The translations under genes were made by a program, and so were the position numbers. This document shows, piece after piece, positions 48,439 through 60,700 of a stretch of DNA of 64,000 bases (its first letter is position 1; each line of letters opens with the position of its first letter). Origin of the DNA: Symbiodinium natans (lineage: Eukaryota > Sar > Dinophyceae > Suessiales > Symbiodiniaceae); contig CAJNDS010002650.1 in NCBI GenBank assembly GCA_905221605.1, forward strand, positions 129,648 to 193,647. The letters are read 5' to 3'. The notes beneath the pieces are model-generated. The model made no database searches. It saw only the letters and a list, made by a program, of their open reading frames with translations, and was not told the DNA's origin.

Positions 48439-51141
48439 ATGTGGGAGGATGACATTGATGATGATGAGCTGTTGCAAGCTGCTCTCGAGGCAGAGGAGGC
48501 CGCATCTAGACAGGTGGGCCCACCGGATGCTGCAGCCTTTGGTGCTGAGCCTGCTAAGCGCTCTCGGCTTAATGGTGACCGCCCACAGTCACCGGCGGAA
48601 GCAGCGAGGGCGCCGGACGTTGGGCTTACCGGGCGTACCTCAAATCCCAGAGTTACTGACGTTCCGCCGGTCGATGCGCTCGCAATGCGGCTGCATAATC
48701 TCGCGCTGAGGACAGGCTCCGGTAGCATTTCCACCCCGGGGATGGTCAGTGGCCAGCCATGTCCAGTCGTTCAGCACAACGCCAGGTACAAGTTGAACTT
48801 GGGAGGAGTTGAGGTCCTCTTCCCTTTTGAGAAGGGACCGCTGGAACCACAACATGCAGTTATAAGAAACGTGTTGGAAGCTTTGGTTCTTGGAAAGCAT
48901 GCGGTGCTCGAAAGTCCAACTGGTACAGGGAAGACAGCAGCTGTACTCTGTGCCTGCATAGCCTGGCAACGGCACCGTATGATGAAGACCGGCTGTGCAC
49001 CACAATTGATGTATGCCACTCGCACACATGCGCAAGTTCGACAAGCAGTTCGTGAACTGAAAAGAACGCCATACAGGCCGATCATGGCCGTTCTTGGCTC
49101 AAGGGAGGCTGGCTTGTGCATCAACGATGAGGTGCTACAATCTGCTGAAGATGACGGGCAACTTCGGCAGGCATGTCGCCATGTGCGTAAGCAGAAGACT
49201 TGCAGCTTTCACGAGCGCTTGGCCTTGCCCGAGGTGCCAGAATCGGCGCAGGCTCGTCTTCGGGGCCCTGAGCCGTGGGACATTGAGGACATGGCAAGCT
49301 TTGGGCATTCGACCGGCTCTTGTCCGTACTATGTCGCGCACTCTCTCGCGAAGCATGCTCAACTTGTATTCTGCCCCTACAGCTACGTTTTGGATCCATC
49401 CGTGCGCCAAGCGGCCGGATTGAGCTGTGCAGACCTGAGTGGGCGTATCATCATCTTGGATGAAGCCCACAACGTCGAAGGTGTTTGTCGCGACGCAGGG
49501 TCGGCCGAGATTACTTTGGATCAAGCAAGGCACGCCCTTTCAGTGATCAAGCGGTTGCTGGGTGAAGATCACGGTGGGCATGCCGGGCATGTGGTGGCAA
49601 ATGAACAAGCTCAGCGGCTTGCTGTGCCTGCAGCGCCAGCCTCAGACGAGCTGGGTGGTTTCATGCTTCCCGCCACTGTCTCAGCGGCGACCAGCCAGCG
49701 GCCATCAGGTCCACATGCACCGGACATGAAACGGAAAGCTTCAGGGATGACTGCCGCTCTTCGACCTATTTCTTCGCTACTAGGCCGCATATGCAATTTC
49801 TTATCTGACTTGAATGAACCAGTTATATATGCCCCGCACCTTCCAGAGCACCGCCAAGTGTCAGCCTTCCTGCGCTTGCTCAAGCTCGACTCTGATCTGC
49901 TGTTGCGCCCGGATGCTGCTGCTTCTGCTGCTGCTTCTGCTGCTGCTTCTGCTGGCCGTGGTACTGTGCATTCTGGGCCTCGTGGAGAAGCCCTGCTGCG
50001 AGAGCTGGCTGGGGGAAGTGGAACCTTTTCTGCACAACTGGAGCTTGTTGCTTCGCTGGTCCACCAGCTCGCTGAATCAGTGCGCAGTCCCGATCTCTAC
50101 GTGGTCCACGCGCGACCCGAGGGGCACGGAGGGCGCTGTCAGCGGGCAGCTCTGCAAACTTGGCTAATGAGTGCAGAAGGGACTTTTGCAAGCCTTGTTT
50201 CGGAACTCCACAGCATTTTGCTTATGTCGGGGACTCTCTCCCCACTGCCGGCAACCATTTCCGAACTTGGCCCGACATTCAATTCCCGTGCCCTTCCTGC
50301 TTTAACAGCCGGTCACGTCGTGGGACGCGGTGCTTTGACAGTGGTGAGCGTGTCACAATCACAGAGCTTGGATTCAAAGCTGGAATGCACTTTCCAGGCA
50401 TGGAAGAGAATACCTTTCTTGCATTCCGTAGGTGCTGCCTTGGTCACTATCTGTGGAGCCATCCCTGCCGGGATCCTGGTCTTCCTCCCTTCCTACGACC
50501 TCCTGGACCGGTGCCTGGCGGCCTGGGGAAGTGAACAAAGTGAACAAAGTGAACGGTCTGAACGGTCTGAACGAGGCGGAGGAAGCGCGAAGGCGAAGAT
50601 CGCCCCGAAGAAGCGGCGGCATCGTGCCGTGGAACGGGTCTCCCAGGAAGCGCCCAAAACTGGTGAGAGCATCCTGGATCAGCTGAAGAATGCAAAAGGA
50701 ACCGTTGTGGTGGAACCGCCACCTCGCCAATCCACGCAATCCACAGCCTCCGCAGCTCGCATCTATGAAGCGGCCAAGCAGCGGTATGAACTTGCAATCT
50801 CTCAGACTGGACAGGCTGTTCTGCTGGCAGTTTACCGCGGAAGGATGAGTGAAGGAGTTTCTTTTGATGATGACTTCGCACGTGGGGTGGTGTGCATCGG
50901 CATCCCGTTCCCGAATCTGACCGAAGAGCGGATTGCACAGAAGCGAGCGTTCAATGACTTCTGGGTTTCGCGATCCAATGGTGCCGTGTCTGGAGATGCG
51001 TGGTATGAGTCCAAAGCATTCCACGCCGTCGCACAGGCTCTGGGCCGTTGCATTCGTCATCCGCTAGACTTTGGCGCCCTCGTGCTGTTAGACAGTCGCT
51101 GGGCAGAACTGGGGACTCTTGGCCTATTTTGGCAGATCTAA
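48439..51141 (+). CDS. Fe-S DNA helicase, FANCJ/RTEL1 group
   Basis: One 900-codon frame from an ATG that is the first after an in-frame TGA 12 bases upstream. It is a 5'-3' superfamily 2 DNA helicase of the XPD/FANCJ/RTEL1/DDX11 class. Residues 120-140 carry GGVEVLFPF; Walker A ESPTGTGKT is at 158-166; DEAH is at 340-343 in IILDEAHNVE. Four cysteines at 227, 246, 255 and 295 have the order and spacing of the Fe-S cluster ligands, the last pair exactly 40 residues apart as in FANCJ. Motif V region GVSFDDDFARGVVCIGIPFP and motif VI QALGRCIRH (866-874) favour FANCJ/BRIP1 over RTEL1. About 20 residues of SEQSERSER repeat sit at 695-710 between helicase domains. The frame stops about 25 residues after motif VI, so a 3' exon is likely. 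Expected role: nuclear genome maintenance, interstrand-crosslink or G-quadruplex processing. Confidence 0.88.
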   Translation: MWEDDIDDDELLQAALEAEEAASRQVGPPDAAAFGAEPAKRSRLNGDRPQSPAEAARAPDVGLTGRTSNPRVTDVPPVDALAMRLHNLALRTGSGSISTPGMVSGQPCPVVQHNARYKLNLGGVEVLFPFEKGPLEPQHAVIRNVLEALVLGKHAVLESPTGTGKTAAVLCACIAWQRHRMMKTGCAPQLMYATRTHAQVRQAVRELKRTPYRPIMAVLGSREAGLCINDEVLQSAEDDGQLRQACRHVRKQKTCSFHERLALPEVPESAQARLRGPEPWDIEDMASFGHSTGSCPYYVAHSLAKHAQLVFCPYSYVLDPSVRQAAGLSCADLSGRIIILDEAHNVEGVCRDAGSAEITLDQARHALSVIKRLLGEDHGGHAGHVVANEQAQRLAVPAAPASDELGGFMLPATVSAATSQRPSGPHAPDMKRKASGMTAALRPISSLLGRICNFLSDLNEPVIYAPHLPEHRQVSAFLRLLKLDSDLLLRPDAAASAAASAAASAGRGTVHSGPRGEALLRELAGGSGTFSAQLELVASLVHQLAESVRSPDLYVVHARPEGHGGRCQRAALQTWLMSAEGTFASLVSELHSILLMSGTLSPLPATISELGPTFNSRALPALTAGHVVGRGALTVVSVSQSQSLDSKLECTFQAWKRIPFLHSVGAALVTICGAIPAGILVFLPSYDLLDRCLAAWGSEQSEQSERSERSERGGGSAKAKIAPKKRRHRAVERVSQEAPKTGESILDQLKNAKGTVVVEPPPRQSTQSTASAARIYEAAKQRYELAISQTGQAVLLAVYRGRMSEGVSFDDDFARGVVCIGIPFPNLTEERIAQKRAFNDFWVSRSNGAVSGDAWYESKAFHAVAQALGRCIRHPLDFGALVLLDSRWAELGTLGLFWQI

Positions 51142-51679
51142 GTGGTCCGCCGTGGGTCTTTTCTGACGAGAGCACGAAGGTCCCCCAACCCATCAAAGTC
51201 GGGATCTCGGCGTCTGTAGACCTGTAGGCTTTGTTACTGTTGCTCCTCCTCCTCCTCCTCCCCCATTGCGAAACCTGGCATTCCTCAGACCCTAGCTCGG
51301 CTTTCTGAGACCGTAACATGCTGCAACATGGCTCCAGTTGCGTCACTGTTAAGTGAGCGCAGGAACATGAGGAACATGAGGAACATGTCGTCGAACCCAT
51401 CTTTAGCCGGAAAGCATACTCCCCTACCCCGATTATAGTTATATTAGAGTAAGGGGGCGTGTTTATTATTAGGGGGGTAGGGGGGGTTTAATACTCGGGG
51501 GAGGGGAGTAGATGGGCAGCATGGTGGTTGGCATCCTGGCATCTGCACTTTGCATTGGGTTGACCTCGCCCACCCTTGAAGTTTCCTTGATCCCCTGCCT
51601 GTTCTGTCATTACAGATCAGCCAAAAAGTCCTACGGTCCTATGCCTAGTCATGCCGTCTCATACCCACTGTCGCCACAG

Positions 51680-52260
51680 CTGCTGCTTCTCGTTGCTTAA
51701 GGAAGGCCAGCCTTCTACCACAATGGCTGCATCCTTTCATGGTGGACAAGGTGGATGCAAACGCAGCCGCTGCATGCCTACGGGAGCACTTCGCCCATTT
51801 GCGCCCCAATTTGGCCAACTCTCCTATGTCTTCCCCTGCGCATCCCACACACCCCACACACCCCACACATCCCGCACATCCCGCACATCCCACACATCCC
51901 ACATATCCCACACATCCCACATATCCCACGCATCCCACACTCACGCAAGCCTTGCGGGAGAGAGAGCTCTCTGTCAAGGTCGAGGTGAAAGGTGAGGCAA
52001 AAGATGAAGTCGAGGACAAGGTGAAGGATGAGATGAAGGATGAGATGAAGGACGAGGCGAAGGATGAGGTGAAGGACGAGGTCAAAGGAAGCTTGGGTGA
52101 GTTCACGCATGTGGCTGAGCTGAACTGGCTGGACACGGCACCACAGGAGCCGCAGGAGCAGCATGCCCTGGCGAGAAGCGAACCCCGGCAAACAGCCTTC
52201 AAAGTCCCTCTTGGCGCCAGAGTCGCAGCGACTGAATGCCTTGATTTAGACAGCGAATGA
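51680..52260 (+). CDS. Probable C-terminal exon of the Fe-S helicase
   Basis: An open frame follows GCCACAG and reads SLLPQWLHPFMVDKVDANAA then CLREHFAHLRP. This is the kind of sequence expected after motif VI in FANCJ-type helicases (a Trp-containing helix). It then has a His-Pro-Thr repeat from a 9-bp minisatellite, an acidic/basic Lys-Asp-Glu repeat (KDEMKDEAKDEVKDEVK), and a tail ending AATECLDLDSE with a stop at 52258-52260. The link to the 48.4-kb exon is inference from position, strand and the missing C-terminus. The exact donor was not identified (a GC at CTGG|GCAGAA is one candidate). It could also be a separate gene. Confidence 0.45.
51841..51950 (+). repeat. Coding 9-bp minisatellite (His-Pro-Thr)
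   Basis: Twelve or so imperfect units of CCCACACAT, with CGCACAT and CATATCC variants, in phase with the frame so that each unit encodes His-Pro-Thr or His-Pro-Ala/Tyr. All length changes are multiples of three, consistent with selection to keep the frame. Confidence 0.8.
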
Positions 52261-54100
52261 GAAGTCGCGCGGGTGGACCCTCTTTTAAGCTTTCGAAGGG
52301 CGAAATCTCAATTCATTGCCTGTGATTGTCCGGCGCAAGAATGCTGTCATCCGCGGTTGTCATGTTTCACTGAAGCTCCGTACATGTGAAGCCTGTTTCT
52401 TCTCAAAGTGCTTCAGTCTGCTTCAGCCTGGACGGCAGAAAAGCAAAGAGCAGCAGCAAGAGCGGCAAGAGCGGCATAGTGTCAGGGCTTAGCTTGTGTG
52501 GCAGGCCTGGCATCCAAGATTACATGTGCACGCGCCTGAGATACAGGGAGGCATGTGAGGAATACCCAGAGGTGGCAGGAGAGGGTAGGAGGGAGGGAGG
52601 GAGGGAGAGGGAGGGAGAGAGAGCCTGAAAGAGCCAAAGAGGGGTAAAAAACGTGCAAAGTGTGTGTGTGTGTGGGTGGAGGACCGATGTTTCGAAGGTC
52701 CGCCCTTAATTTAGGCCCCTGCCCATGACGAGTTTGATGTCCTCTCACTACAGGGATGGCTGTGGCTGTGGGGTGGTGAGTATGTCCGTTGAGTATACCG
52801 ATGAAAGATCTCCCTCCCATGTATCAATCAAACACCCGAATGCCGAAAGAACCACGACGACTTGCGGGGAGAGGGAGGAGGGTGAGAGCGGTCAAGGTTC
52901 TCACCGATAGTGACACTCGGGCTCTCTCTCTCTCTCTCTTTCTTTTTTATTTCTTTCTGTCTTGTCTTTTCTTTTCTTTCCAAGGTGGGCCTTCACTTCC
53001 GTGGGGACAAAGCTCCACGTGGTGTCAATACGTTGTTCACATACCAACACACTCGGTGGAGCACGGTCTCTTCGCGGGGCCATGTGCGCTGGAGGGATGG
53101 AAGGAAAACAGTCGCGCACTGGGCAGGGGCCCTGTGCCCTCAAGCCCCCAAGAACGAAAGACAGTCGTGGGGTCTCACAAGTGGGTGCCGAAAACTCGGG
53201 GGTGCTACTGCGTCGGGCGTCCTCTCACTCCAGCAGACTCGCGTATGGAGCGCACGCTTTGGAGTGGCCTTGCGGCCTTGCGGGCCCTGCTGGCTGAAAG
53301 GAAGGAGGCTTGAGCTGAACTAAGACATACATGCGTAAAATTGCGTAACGAACAAGTCAGGGAAGCCGGCATTGGCATGGGTAGTTTGCATCGTATCACC
53401 ACGTGTGAGCCGTACCGCCTACATGGCAGAGTCGAATGGCACACACGCTGTTGCAGCAGAAAGAACGTCTGCAGGTCTAGTCTGTCTTGTTGGTACGTGT
53501 GGGTTATAGCGTTAAAGTTGTTAAAGTGCTTTTGCTCCAAGTGAGAAAGACGTGGATGTTGACGAACCTGGCCTCGCCACCTATTTTGTGCAGGACTCAG
53601 GTGGAACTGCTGAGAAGGATTCTGCACGAGCCGAGCAACATGGCCGGGCCCACCGCGACTCAAAGTGACAGGCGGAGCAGTCAAGTGCAGTGCAAGAATG
53701 TCGCCGGCCGTTTTTTGAAACGAGTGCGTGAGCAGTTTGTAGGGCAGGGTGGAGGGGCGCCGACAGCAAACTAGCACGCTGCACACAACAAGACGAAGAG
53801 GAGGAAGAGGGAGACGTTGGGTTTTTTATCAAGTTTTTATCGCTGCATGTGGTTGCTTGCTCTCCTAAGGTTGACCAGTGTGCCTCTTGTCTGCCATGGC
53901 TGTCTCAAAACTTGCGCCCCATAGTATGCCATAGTACCTTCCGATCGCACGTTTCACAGTTTAGTTTGCATGAGGTCAGGAGATATGTCGATGAAGTGAC
54001 TTGCGATGTGCGACATAGGCTGAGCTCATTGCTTCCCTTCGTGAAAAGCACAAAGAGAAGGCAAGCTGCTTATGCATGCGAAGTGGGTTCGCATCTTCAG
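52261..54100. other. Intergenic; terminal-exon-like islands
   Basis: A GGGA run at 52590-52620 and a CT run at 52921-52940 are present. Two stop-terminated islands look coding: 53245-53313 (MERTLWSGLAALRALLAERK then EA and stop) and 53595-53774 (VELLRRILHEPSNMAGPTAT up to FVGQGGGAPTAN and stop, after TTTTGTGCAG). They may be last exons of genes whose other exons I cannot identify. Confidence 0.3.
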
Positions 54101-54121
54101 TGGCTTCTTTCTCTGTCTTAG

Positions 54122-54490
54122 GCTGCCATGGAGTTCGAAGTTGCAGATGCTTCAACCTTGCCACAGGAGCTCCCGGCTTATTGACACGCGTTTTATGTTA
54201 CACTTATGGCCGCATGGCGGCATTGCAACTGCCACCCATGCAAAACATCAGATGCATACCATACGCAGAAGGACTGGTCGAACCGATTTGATTTCGTGCT
54301 AGACAAAGCCTTTCTGGACACGGTGCTCGCGGGCAGGCAGAATTTCAAGCTGCTTTCTTGTGTCAGAACTATGCAGCAGATGCAGCGATGAAACTCGCGC
54401 TCTGAGGCAAGGTTGGGCTTCCGCCGAAAAGGTCCTGCAGTCGATTGTGGCCCGCGCCTTGTGTGGTATGGGCCGTTTGACGTATATCAA
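54122..54490 (+). CDS. Class I methyltransferase-like fragments
   Basis: Three islands fit in order the middle and end of a METTL13/EEF1AKMT-type SAM-dependent methyltransferase. Exon 54122 to about 54170, after TGTCTTAG, reads AAMEFEVADASTLPQELPA (the acidic-loop/motif II region). About 54272-54345 reads NRFDFVLDKAFLDTVLAGRQ, which matches the characteristic FDxVLDKGxLDAxL signature of this subfamily. About 54426-54490 reads EKVLQSIVARALCGMGRLTY then IKF, matching the VLxxxxRVLxPGGRxIxI strand-loop with Met in place of the usual Pro-Gly. The SAM-binding GxGxS motif that should precede these was not found, nor a C-terminal part before the next gene begins at 54739. It is therefore either a gene with unseen small exons or a decayed copy. 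Substrate unknown. Confidence 0.45.
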
Positions 54491-54738
54491 ATTCATTCAT
54501 ATTCACAGAGTGCAGAGAGTAGAGATGAGTGAGTTTTGCCATGCCCCTTGAGATGTGACTCGGATACGCCGCATTTCAGCCCTCAAGATCATGCAACAGA
54601 TCTGAGCTGTGCTTCTCCGGGTCTACGCCCCGAGATTGAGTGCTCAGACTGACCAGAGTAGCTTGCCTGCAACCAGTTTGTTGGCCTGTGTGATGAACCA
54701 GCTGTGAAGACTTCTTGGTCGACAGGTGTTGGCAGCCC

Positions 54739-57700
54739 ATGCTGCGCCGAGCAGCACCTATCTCGCAAAGGCTCATTGGTCGCCGATTCGCCAGCAATGC
54801 TGAGGCAGGACGCCAGCTTCGATCCGAGAATGCAGAAAAATTGACGAGGTAGGTAGAGCAAGAGCGGAACCGATTAGTTTTCCGCGAGCTGCCTTCAACA
54901 AGTTCTATGGCCTTGATCCGACTGATGCAATGGTTCATGCGCAAGAGGTCACGAGATCCTCAAAGTGGAGACGCAGGCTGCATCTTGGCAAAAGGCGTAC
55001 TGTGCAATTCGTTGCAATTCGTTGCAATTCGTTGCAACAGTTGCATTTGTCAATGAGCTTGTGGATGGCTTGAGTTGTTTCCGGGTTGGTGTGAGCCACC
55101 AAGGCTACTGGCAACTGGAACTGTTGCGACCGCTGCCATTGGTGTTGCCTCTTTCTCTTACAGCAGCGAGAAGAAGCGGCAGGAGTGCATTCATCTTGCA
55201 AGGTCCGAATGCTCGTCCATTTCCGAATTGTGTGGTGTGCTAGGACCGCGAGAAGAAAATCAGGACAGGAAACCTGCACTTGATATCGCACCAGCACAGA
55301 TCCAGAAGGCTTCGCTCAGGCAGTTGATGGTTGCCTGCTATGCGTTTGTTCCCCCGTTATGTCTTGGACAGCTGTTGGGTGGCGAGGACTGTGGACGAGA
55401 AGCCGGTACCTACACGAGCTGATCAGATCAAGCGATTAGCAAGTGGCGAAGAATTTGACATCTTAGTGGTCGGCGGCGGTGCAACAGGTGGGCACATGTG
55501 GTCATGCTTGGAAATCTGCAATGCCACGGCTCGCGAGGTGCTGGCGTTGCTTTGGAGGCGCAACTAAGAGGACTGAAGGTGGCATGTGTGGAGCAGGAGC
55601 GGACTGCGATGTAGATCCGCTGGATGGTTGAGACGTGCACAGAGCAGACAGCGTAGATAGACCCTGATTTAAAGGTGTTCGGCCGTGTGGATCTCGAAGA
55701 TCATGAGCTTGCGAGGAAGACTTTGCGTCCGGAACCTCTTCCAAATCCACGAAGCTCCTTTGGGCTGGCTCTTCTCATGCAAAATGTGGCATTTAAATTT
55801 CGCTAGGGCATGCTCCTGCTAGACTTGGTGCCTCCCTTGCGCTTGGCCCTCAAGCCCAATCCTGCTGGATACGTCAGATATGCGAGTGGTGCAGGCTCAA
55901 GACGGGGCACGGAATACCGTACATCTCTAAGTCTCTGAGCCAACGCTACCACATTACATATGTGTACACATTTTATGTGTATGTATTTAATGCATCTTTT
56001 CATTTGCTTCTGAGATTTGGTTGTATGATGTTGCGTGCAAGGTTCGCGGTACCTTGTGAAGGGCTTGGTGAAGCTTTTCTCGCCATCTTCCTTGCTGAGT
56101 CCAATGGCGGCATGGAACGATGCTGGATGGCAAAACGTGCAGTCACGCAAAAACTTGCCTGCTTGCGGGGGCAGCGAAGGCTTACCCCACTGCTTATCCT
56201 GGCTCGAACCCCTGAGGTAGTTCTGTCCTGTCGGCTTTTTGCATTAAGCAGCGGGGTGTTTGATGCCGCCAAGTACTATCATGGAACTGCCCATTGTTGT
56301 GTTGGATGAGGTCTGCGTGTGAGAGTGGCCCGCTTGTTTAATGTTCCAGCCTTCGGACTCTTGGACCTCTGATGCTAAGGAGTTCACGGGAACATGGCAC
56401 ATGGTGGGCAGCCCAGCATCTAGGGAGTCAAGAATATCTAGGCCTTGCGATGAACAACAAGTCGCGGCTCCAGGTCTTGGGATGCTTCCGTGAGAGGACG
56501 TACATGCTGACCATGAATCCACACATCACTAATTGGATTCCCATTGCCGTTCCGCCACTTGGACTGAGTGAGAAAGGAGTGCCAAGTAAAGCATAGGTCC
56601 TAGGTAAAGTTTAAGGCAAAGGCATAGCAAAGCCAGATAAGCCAGCCCGGCTGGCATCTTGTAGCGGACGTAATTCCTACACGCAGCAGCTGCCATTGGC
56701 ATCGGAGTTCAAGGCAACAGCAAAATCTCAAACACTGCAAACACACGGCTCGAGTCTTCAAGTGTAGGAAGCTTAGGTAGATTGGACCAGGTGTATCGTC
56801 CATACTGTTCAGAGCTTCCACAAGTTGAAGCATTGACAGCCATCGAACACATGGAGCATATCATGTGAGCAGTGAAACCCATGATTGCAAGCAGATACCT
56901 TACTAGCTGAGTGTTGCCACAGGCTCGACAAATGGATCATTTGGCCGCCACCGTTTGAGGCTTTCTTGCATTGGACATGGTTTCAGCAGAATTCGTAAAT
57001 GTTTTAAAGCTTAGACAGCACATGTTGGCGGTAACTATTTGTAGGCTGTGTGACCTCCAAGGATTATCCACCAGCTGCGCTTGGGCCGTGCACGGGTCTG
57101 TTCGTTGTCTTCTTCAAGTTCTACGACTTTCTGGGACAGTGCCTGGGTCCATCTGAGACGAAAAAGCTCGACGCTTGTTCACCGTGTAAGAATATGATAA
57201 TATCTATATACGTCTGGTTGTGATCATTTTTTGTCTTGCGGCCGGGGCTTGCCGGGATTTCTTGTGTGGGGTTGATGAAGATTGAAGGCAACTCAGAGGA
57301 GTTTTTGTTTCATTCTCACGGTTACATTTCCTATTCCGGGGATCGGGTTTCTGTTTCCACGGAGTTCCCTGCTATTCCGCACCCCCAACAGCATGTCCTG
57401 TCCAGTCACCAAAGCATGAATGTTGTCCTATGCTCCAGGAACTCTAGCTTATTCCCATTCTGAGCAAGCAGACACCTATGTCGAAACTGCTACTGGAAGA
57501 CAAGTATGAAGAAGTGGGAAGCCGCCGCCTTCGCGTGGAGAATGTACGTGATCGATTGAGCACTTCTGTTTAAGATCGAGGCTTGTGGAAGTAACGCATG
57601 GATGCTTGTGGAAGCATGGGTTGTTCGGGTCAAGGATTGGGTTTAGGCTTGTGGTTCCAGCCTTACGGTGCGAGGGTATTTCTCCCCCATTCAAGCACTA

Positions 57701-60700
57701 AGCAGCACTCTTGAAACCCGAAGAAGCCTCTCTGAAATAGCCAGGCGCCCTGAAACCCCCCGAGACAGCCCGACCAAGAAAAAGATCCCGTAGATTAAAC
57801 AGAAGAACGCTTGCAGATCTTAGAGTAAGAAAGGCGGCTTGCAGACTAAAAAGGGGGCCCAGCAGAGAAACAAACATGCATTCACAGGGGCGAGAAGGGG
57901 AAACAAAAAACAACGTGAGAATGAACAAGTTGAGGACCACTACTTTTCATCTGTTGGAAAACAGCAAAAGCGACTTTTTGTTGCCCACCTGAATCTGCCG
58001 TCGCGGCAGGCGTCACGGCATCCGGGTCTTAATTGGGAGACAACAGTCCAAGAGAGGCGTCGCCGCATCCAGGGTCTGCTCACTTCAGAAAGAAGACAAA
58101 TCACGGACAACTTTTGGAGTAGCGCCGCGAAACGGCCAGAAGAACGTCACAGAAACCTTTCCTGCAACAAACAAAGAAACCCCCCCCCCCCCCCAGCTCA
58201 AGACGTGGGAGACAAGTGGAGACAACAGTCCCAGACGGGCATCAGAGCATCAGAGCATCCAGACAACAAGAGAGATGGCACACAGCTAACACAACAGTCG
58301 CAAGCGGTTGTAACAGCTTCCAGGGGATGCTCACTTCAAAATAAAACACAACTGGGAGTCCCCCACGCGCGTCGCAGCATCCAGTGTCAAGACATCTGGG
58401 AGACAAAGGGGGGGAGACAACTCTCCCAGACGTACTTCACAGCATCCAGCGTCGATATCTAGTAGAGGCGCGTCACATCATCCAGCGTCGAGACGTGGGA
58501 GTCGCATGGGAGACAAATGGGAGGAGACGGCAGCCTCACAGCAGCCAGCGTCAAGACGTTGGCAACACGGAAACCCCTTTTGCTGAACAAATCAAGAACC
58601 CCCAGCTCTAACCGGGTCAAGCCGTTTGGGGAACAAGTGGGAGACAACAGACGCGCATCACAGCATCAGCATCGAGACATCTGGGAGACATGCGTGGAAG
58701 GCAAAAGGGGACGACACTCCCTCCCACAAGCCACGCGTGATGTGTTTCTGTATCCTCCAATTTTCCTACGGGACTTGACAGTGAGCGAGTGTACAAAGGT
58801 CGTGTTGGTCAGCTTTCTGGAATCATTTTGAGGGATGGTTAACTTGGTTAACGGTTGAAAAGATATCTTGCTTAAGCATCGGTGCTGCTGTCAAACAGGT
58901 CAAACTAGCCGAGTTCAGAAGCAGGGTGAAAGCAGCGCCTGGAGGTATGTTGCGCCAAGCTCCTATGTCATGTCTTCAGAGAGAGCCAGAACAGACTTTC
59001 CACAAATGGATGGCAAGAGGCAGCTGGTGATGTATGACAGTTTAAGTTCAAAACGTTGCATTAAAGAGACAGTGCGCGCGTTTCTGCCAGGATGAAGTAC
59101 GTATCGGTGTTTTATGAGGGCGAGCACAATGACGCACGAACCAATCTCTGCATCGCTCTCACCGCGGCAATGCATGGGTCATGCATCACCAACTATGCGA
59201 AGGCCCCGCGTTCCTCCATGTCGCACCCTCTTGCACAACCTTGCAAATGCTGATTAACCAAGTCGCCACAAAGTTTCAGGTTGAGAAGATACTCTTTGAT
59301 GCCAATGGTGTCGCCGAGGGTGCAGAGGACAGCCACCATCTTCTTGTGAGCCGGTGTCAGAGTAGTTGGATGTGATGCCAGAGGTGCTTGACAAGACCGA
59401 TCCTGCAGCCAAGCCCTTTACCGTCAAGGCTTTCACCAGCTTTGACCGCTTGATAATGCTTGATATGTGTCAGGCATGACAAAAAACAATGCCTCACAAG
59501 CTCGCCCCAACATGTCCTAACGTATTAGACAGGCCAAGAAGATTGTCTACTGCGGTGGCCCCTTCACAGATGGCCTGCGGCAGCTTAGCGAGGGGAAAGA
59601 TGTGAAGCCTATGGTCAATGCTTCTGGAGGCTGGTACAGCCATACACAAACATGACGCTTTGCGCAGCCGGCAGCTCCATCATCTTCACATTTGTCGCCG
59701 CATTCAATGCCATGGGAGGTACGCACATTGTTCTTCCGAAGCTTGGACAGATCTGTGCAGTGCAAAAATAGTCAGTGACCAAACGCTGTTCGTCCAACCA
59801 CAGGAATTCTCAACATGCATGGCCTTGAAGGCCATATTATTGCCCCCGCCACATTGGTATGGTCGATATGATGACTTCCAGAGGTCACTGGGGCAAGGAA
59901 TGGTATCCAAACAACTTAAGTCCATAGCCTTGACATGTTCCGATGCAGGTTCTTTTCTCTTCTTCCTTCCGTGGGAGGGCTACACGCTTGTCGGCACCAC
60001 AGATGTGAAGACCATGCCTGACTTGCATCACCAGGTGCCAGAGGAGAGCCGCTTGTATCGTTGCGCACATACGTGTTCTCCTTATTCTCTCGCTTTCTTT
60101 GGTTAATTTGGAGCCATGAGTACGCGCGCTCTTGTGAAGATACAGGCGTGGTCTCAACTATGAAAACTTGCCCATCTGGAGGACGAGATACAGTACTTGA
60201 TAAATGAATGTGAGAAGTACTTGTCACCGAACTTGCAAGTGCGTCGACGAGACTGGGCAGCGTTCAGTTATGTTTGCTAGCTCAGGTTGGGACACAGTGC
60301 TGGATAAGACGGCGATAGTTCCACGATTGTTCCAGGTGGAGCCTCGCACCCCGAGGACACCCCTAAATTTCTTAGCATTTAATAAATCCTTTATTGCAGG
60401 GCCCGAAGCAAGCCAAAAGTATACCTCTACACTCTGGGTACAGTTCTGGATTTCTCAGCTAGGTTTGGGCTCCAAACCGGTTTCAAAGCCATCCCAAATA
60501 GCTTCCTCAACCCTTCCAACTAGGAGGCCCAGCCCACGGTTTAGGGTTTAGGGTTTAGGGTTTAGGGTTTAGGGTTTAGGGTTTAGGGTTTAGGGTTTAG
60601 GGTTTAGGGTTTAGGGAATAAGAGAATCCATTTTCAGGCCCAAAAGGAAACAACAAAATCCTCAGCTCCGCGAATCAGCATGAACCCCGGCTTGTCCAAC

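Noticed and set aside
49087-49106. GGCCGTTCTTGGCTCAAGG, resembling the end of the dinoflagellate spliced leader
   Set aside because: It lies inside the helicase coding sequence at the conserved VLGSRE motif, differs from the leader at several bases, and is explained by the protein.
54849-54994. Peptide AAFNKFYGLDPTDAMVHAQE as an exon of the dehydrogenase
   Set aside because: Using it would require a 29-base intron; joining exon 1 directly to 55104 closes the phase with ordinary GT-AG borders and leaves this stretch in the intron.
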